Assembly: GCF_033115175.1 (NCBI RefSeq)
Contig: NC_084850.1
Coordinates: 1,054,001-1,118,000, forward strand
Origin: Lepus europaeus
Taxonomy: Eukaryota > Chordata > Mammalia > Lagomorpha > Leporidae
Reading direction: 5' to 3'
DNA: 64,000 nt
Position 1 is the stretch's first letter, and each line of letters begins with the position of its first letter. This document shows, piece by piece, positions 30,691-64,000 of this stretch. The position numbers and the translations under genes are program-made. The notes under the pieces were generated by a model. It saw nothing but the letters and a program-made list of their open reading frames with translations. It did no database searches and was not told the origin of the DNA.

Positions 30691-31806
30691 TGGCAGGCCT
30701 CGCCGGTAGAGCTGAGAGCGGAGCCCCAGGGAGTGACCCCGCTGCCCCTTGGAAACCTGTGTGTGTACTGGGAGAAAGAAGCGAGACACCAATTCACCCT
30801 GCCTGTGGGGGACCTGTGAGCCCTCCCTCTAAGGTGCCAGCTGTGTCCACAAGGAATTTGGCCTGTACTTCCTTAACTTCATGGTTCAAGGTGTCCTCGT
30901 GCACCCGTAAGCTGGGTGCTCTGCTATGTGTCCATGTGCTTGCTGGTTTTTTTTTTTTTTTTTGCCTGCTTTTAGGAATACGGACCGTGGTGGTTGGAGG
31001 GAACGTCGAGGCCACTTTTTTCCTTTCTTGGCAGCTTCCCTGGAAACTGGGCCCTCTGCTGCCGTGTGGCAGAGTGATAGAAATGTGACGAAATGGGGCA
31101 TGGGCTTCTAAGCTAGCCGCTCTGGGGCTCCGTGACAAGTCTCCGTGCCCAGAAGCAGCTTGCCGCCCCCTCCTGGCCAGAGCTGGCGGCAGCAGAGTGC
31201 GGATGGCCACACACTAGGGGTCAGCAGGAGGAGAATGGGGCATGTGCGGGAAGTGGAGGAGGGGACGGGGGCTTGTGGGAAAGAGGAAGGCTGTGATTGG
31301 AAGTGTGTTCCTAGCATCATGGTTCCTATCAGCCACAAGGTGGAGGTGGACCACGCAGCCCTCCAGCAAGGAGTGCACGGCAGGGGGCGCTCTGCAGACA
31401 GTGGCACAGCCAGGCACAGCGGGTCAAGTCACATGGGAGTCCACTCCCAGGGGTTCCTAGAGGAGTGGCGCTCACTGAGACACACAGCATTAAGCTGGGG
31501 CCAGGGCCTGCGAGCTGGTGCTGCGGGCAGAGTGTCACTTGGGAGGAGAAATCGCATTCTGGAGACAGACGGTGGCCATGGGCGGAACTGCCAAATGCCT
31601 CTGCGCTGTTGGTGGGCTGAGGGAGGGCAGGACCCCCTCCCTGGCTCACGTGAGCATGTGCGCTGGCTGATCCTCACAGCCCTTCCCCTGGCAGGGCCGC
31701 TGCCTGCCCCTGGCGGAGATGACCCAAAGACACCTCTGTTTGGTTCCGACGAGAATTCAGCCAGGAATAAATCACACACGTGATCCAGGCCAGGAGAGTA
31801 GGAGCC

Positions 31807-31807
<1 letters not shown>

Positions 31808-31838
<31 letters not shown>

Positions 31839-31840
31839 AT
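31808..31840. repeat. (TTTTC)n plus T tract
   Basis: Four TTTTC-type units followed by about 14 T, immediately beyond the inferred ATP2B3 3' end. Confidence 0.85.
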
Positions 31841-31974
31841 ACACAGATATTTGGGTCTATTCTTTAGCTTAGGAAATTCAACTACAGACTTAAAATTATT
31901 ATGCATCGGCGGTCTTCGTCATGAAGATCGTTTTTGTTCATCTTTCTAACAGGCAGATAAAAATGTAAAACATA

Positions 31975-31980
31975 TTTATT
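31975..31980 (-). terminator. ATP2B3: ATP2B3 polyadenylation signal (AATAAA)
   Basis: A canonical AATAAA on the minus strand in an AT-rich block about 2.1 kb after the stop codon. No other AATAAA on this strand was noticed between it and the stop codon. Confidence 0.6.
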
Positions 31981-32521
31981 AACTGAACACAGTTGGCCAA
32001 GCCATTCCGTGTAATAGAACGCGGTAGAGAGAGGGGCTTCTCCGCGAGGCAGGTCCCTCGGCCTGAAGACAGTACCAAAACCAGAGCAAAAGATCCGAGT
32101 CCACAGCGCCCCTTTGCTGAACCCCACACCCCAGCACAAAGGCAACCTAGGGACAAAACAATCGACACGTACAGTAGGCAACTTTGTACAGCAGCAGTGC
32201 GGGTTTGCTGTGCGGGATGCATCGGCCGTGGGCTCTGTCGCTACGTGTGCGGCAGAGCGTGGAAAAGCAGCCGGTAGCGGAGCGCGCGCAGCTCGTCACC
32301 TTCCCTTCCCATGCGGCCAGAGACCCTCGACACATTGAGTTGCCCTTTTTGCTGTTGTTGACACAAGGACGTCTGGGAACGATTTACAAATGGGTAACAT
32401 TCTCAATGTGCCCTTTAGAAAAAAAGGGATGGCTTTTAAGTGATCTGTAGCTGGCATCTGGAAAGTGCGATTTTCGTTTCTCACCGAAATTCCTTGGCCG
32501 GAGATCTGGCTGGGCCTGCTC

Positions 32522-32541
32522 GGGGGGGGGGGGGGGGGGGG
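32522..32541. repeat. 20-base G homopolymer in ATP2B3 3' UTR
   Basis: Twenty uninterrupted G on the plus strand (C on the ATP2B3 sense strand), followed by CGGGGAGGGAGG. Confidence 0.9.
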
Positions 32542-34036
32542 CGGGGAGGGAGGACAAGGCGTCCGTGATAGCGGTGGGCGCTCGTGTGGATGCCACTGGC
32601 TCAGGGTGCGGCTGGGGTGGGCTCAGCTGCCAAGGGTGCCCATCTGCCCTGCCCCATTCCGATCCTACGTCCCCCGGCTAGCGCCTCCTGGCAGCTGAGC
32701 CCTAGGCCCCGGGGACAGATGGAAGCTGCGGTGGCATGGCCAGCCCCCTCCCTGCAAACAGCGCCGCCTGAGTTCTCAAGGGAAAGGAACCCCACGGGCC
32801 AAGCACTGCCCGTCTCACCGGCATCACTGTGGGCGTCCATCCTTGGAACTCCGGGGCACGAGGAAGGCTGGCCTTCTCTTCATTTCCCTCCCAGGGCATC
32901 GTTCATGCAGGGCGAACAGGCTTGTTGCGCTGGGTGCCCACGGTGCCAGCAGCAGGAGTCCTAAGCTCCAGGGCACTCAGCTTCTGCACTGGATTCCCCG
33001 ATGGCGTCGGAAAGTGGCGGCGGACACAGATCCGTGCCTCGTCCTTTGCCCGTGCTGCGGCTGACACTGAGGTGGCGCAGCACAGGGTGGGAGTGCAGTC
33101 GGAGGCGCCGGGGCTGATGGAGGATGCACGGGCCCTGCCCCTCGGCTGCTTTCTGTGGCATCCGTGGCCACCGTGTTGCCCTTTGCACCTGGCACTGGGG
33201 CCGCCTGGCTCCGCGCTCTGCCGGGTCTGCCCACCGCATCCGCACCTTGCACACAGCACTTCATGCTCTTGCGGACAAAGAGAGGCACCAGGCAGGGGGA
33301 GGGCTTGCAGTGGAAAAGCAAAGGAAGCTGAGAAGAAAATGCACCCTGCCACCTCCTGAAGGGGACCATTCTCACCAGCGCTTTGGTATTTTCCTTTTAA
33401 ATTAAAAAAATTCCATCAAAAGGGTCGTCTCCTCTACAGGCAGGGGTCTCCTCGGGACTGGCAATGGATGAGGGCTTCTGAGGGGCACAAGGAATCGGGA
33501 CACACAGACTGCTTCCCTGAACAAGCGCCCTACATTCAGTAATGCCATTTCAAAGTGAAAACGCCTGGGAAGAGGAATGGAACGATCATGCCAATAAATA
33601 GTTCCTTATTCTGTAAATATGCATCATGTCATACACACACACACAGATGCACACACGCGCACCCTTGCCAACTGCAGCTCCCCCAGGGCGGGCTAGAGGG
33701 CGCTCTCTGGCCCGGAGCACCTGCCTTTCGCGGGAAGGAAAATGTGTGATCGCATTGCTTCCCCGAAAACCCGCAGCAGCCCTCCCGCTGCCCGCACAGC
33801 CCGTGTGGCGAACACACGGTGGAATTGTAGTTTTCGTTAAAAAAGAAGCATCGGTAGAAAGAAAGGTGGCGGACGCACCTACTCCACGCCTTGCCTTTCT
33901 TTTCCTCATTCTGCCTTGGATGAAGAGCCTCCCCCTCCTCCTCCTCCTCGGTCCCACAGCAGAGGCCTGTGGCAGGCTGCACCCTTCTCGAATGGACGTG
34001 GCTCAGCCACCTTTCCGCAGGTGTGCGGGCTCCCAT

Positions 34037-34108
34037 CTGTGTGTGCGCGTGCGTGCGTGTGCGCGCGTGACTCCGTGAGTCCAAGTGTGTGCGTGTGCGT
34101 GTGCCGAC
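34037..34108. repeat. Alternating purine-pyrimidine (GT/GC)n tract
   Basis: GTGTGTGCGCGTGCGTGCGT-type sequence, interrupted once, directly downstream of the ATP2B3 stop codon. Z-DNA-prone by composition. Confidence 0.85.
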
Positions 34109-34119
34109 GACAGTTCCGG

Positions 34120-64000
<29,881 letters not shown>

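Larger units (their letters stand above)
29051..31954. other. Spacer between the two convergent gene ends
   Basis: No gene supported. An old repeat copy lies at about 30,420-30,690. A T run (30,947-30,963) and a (TTTTC)n-T tract (31,808-31,840) are present. The rest is unique and GC-rich. Confidence 0.65.
31955..34119 (-). other. ATP2B3: ATP2B3 3' UTR (inferred)
   Basis: From the stop codon to about 20 bases past an AATAAA on the minus strand. It contains a CA/CG-alternating tract next to the stop codon, a (GT)n tract near 33,635-33,660, a 20-base C run (G on the plus strand, 32,522-32,541), and AT-rich sequence at its distal end. The boundary is inferred; an alternative end slightly further left (near a minus-strand TATAAA at about 31,835) is possible. 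Confidence 0.6.

Overview
The window is mammalian nuclear DNA, almost certainly from a lagomorph and most likely the European rabbit. Both recognisable genes have GT-AG introns. The sequence is peppered with about twenty tRNA-derived SINEs that carry the head, B-box and CT-rich/A-rich tail typical of the rabbit C-repeat (CSINE) family. The gene pair CCNQ (FAM58A) and ATP2B3 are neighbours in human Xq28, where they are convergent. The same convergent layout is seen here in mirror image, so the window is probably X-chromosomal.

Layout. Bases 1 to about 20,100 are intergenic and hold no supported gene. They contain old LINE-1 fragments (about 5.1-7.9 kb on +, 14.1-15.6 kb on -, and an unassigned old repeat at about 7.9-9.5 kb), many C-repeats, microsatellites, and some unique AT-richer blocks that could be regulatory. 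At about 20.1-20.7 kb there is a CpG-rich promoter with GC-box repeats and a palindromic CRE. CCNQ runs on + from 20,517 to 28,627 (five coding exons, 250 codons plus stop), with a poly(A) signal at 29,021. A spacer follows. ATP2B3 runs on - from 61,463 down to 34,120, with a 3' UTR down to about 31,950. The first coding exon (about 70 codons by comparison with human) is not in the window. Everything from residue 71 to the C-terminus is present, and the exons splice in frame to 1,150 codons. That fits the 1,220-residue length of human PMCA3b exactly.

Gene functions. CCNQ encodes cyclin Q, the activating partner of CDK10. ATP2B3 encodes plasma-membrane Ca2+-ATPase 3, a P2B-type calcium export pump of neurons. 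All catalytic motifs are visible: TGES, PEGLP, SDKTGT with the phosphorylated Asp473, KGASE and TGDGTNDGP. So are both alternative splice cassettes: the 42-nt exon at site A and the 154-nt exon at site C, which switches between the b and a tails. There is no evidence that the two genes act in one pathway.

I found no undescribed multi-gene system. The most unexplained signal is a coding-like 66-codon open frame just inside CCNQ intron 4 that I could not assign to any protein. Other points of interest are the promoter repeat array, the alternative splicing architecture of ATP2B3, a mariner-like palindromic element and several non-B-DNA tracts.
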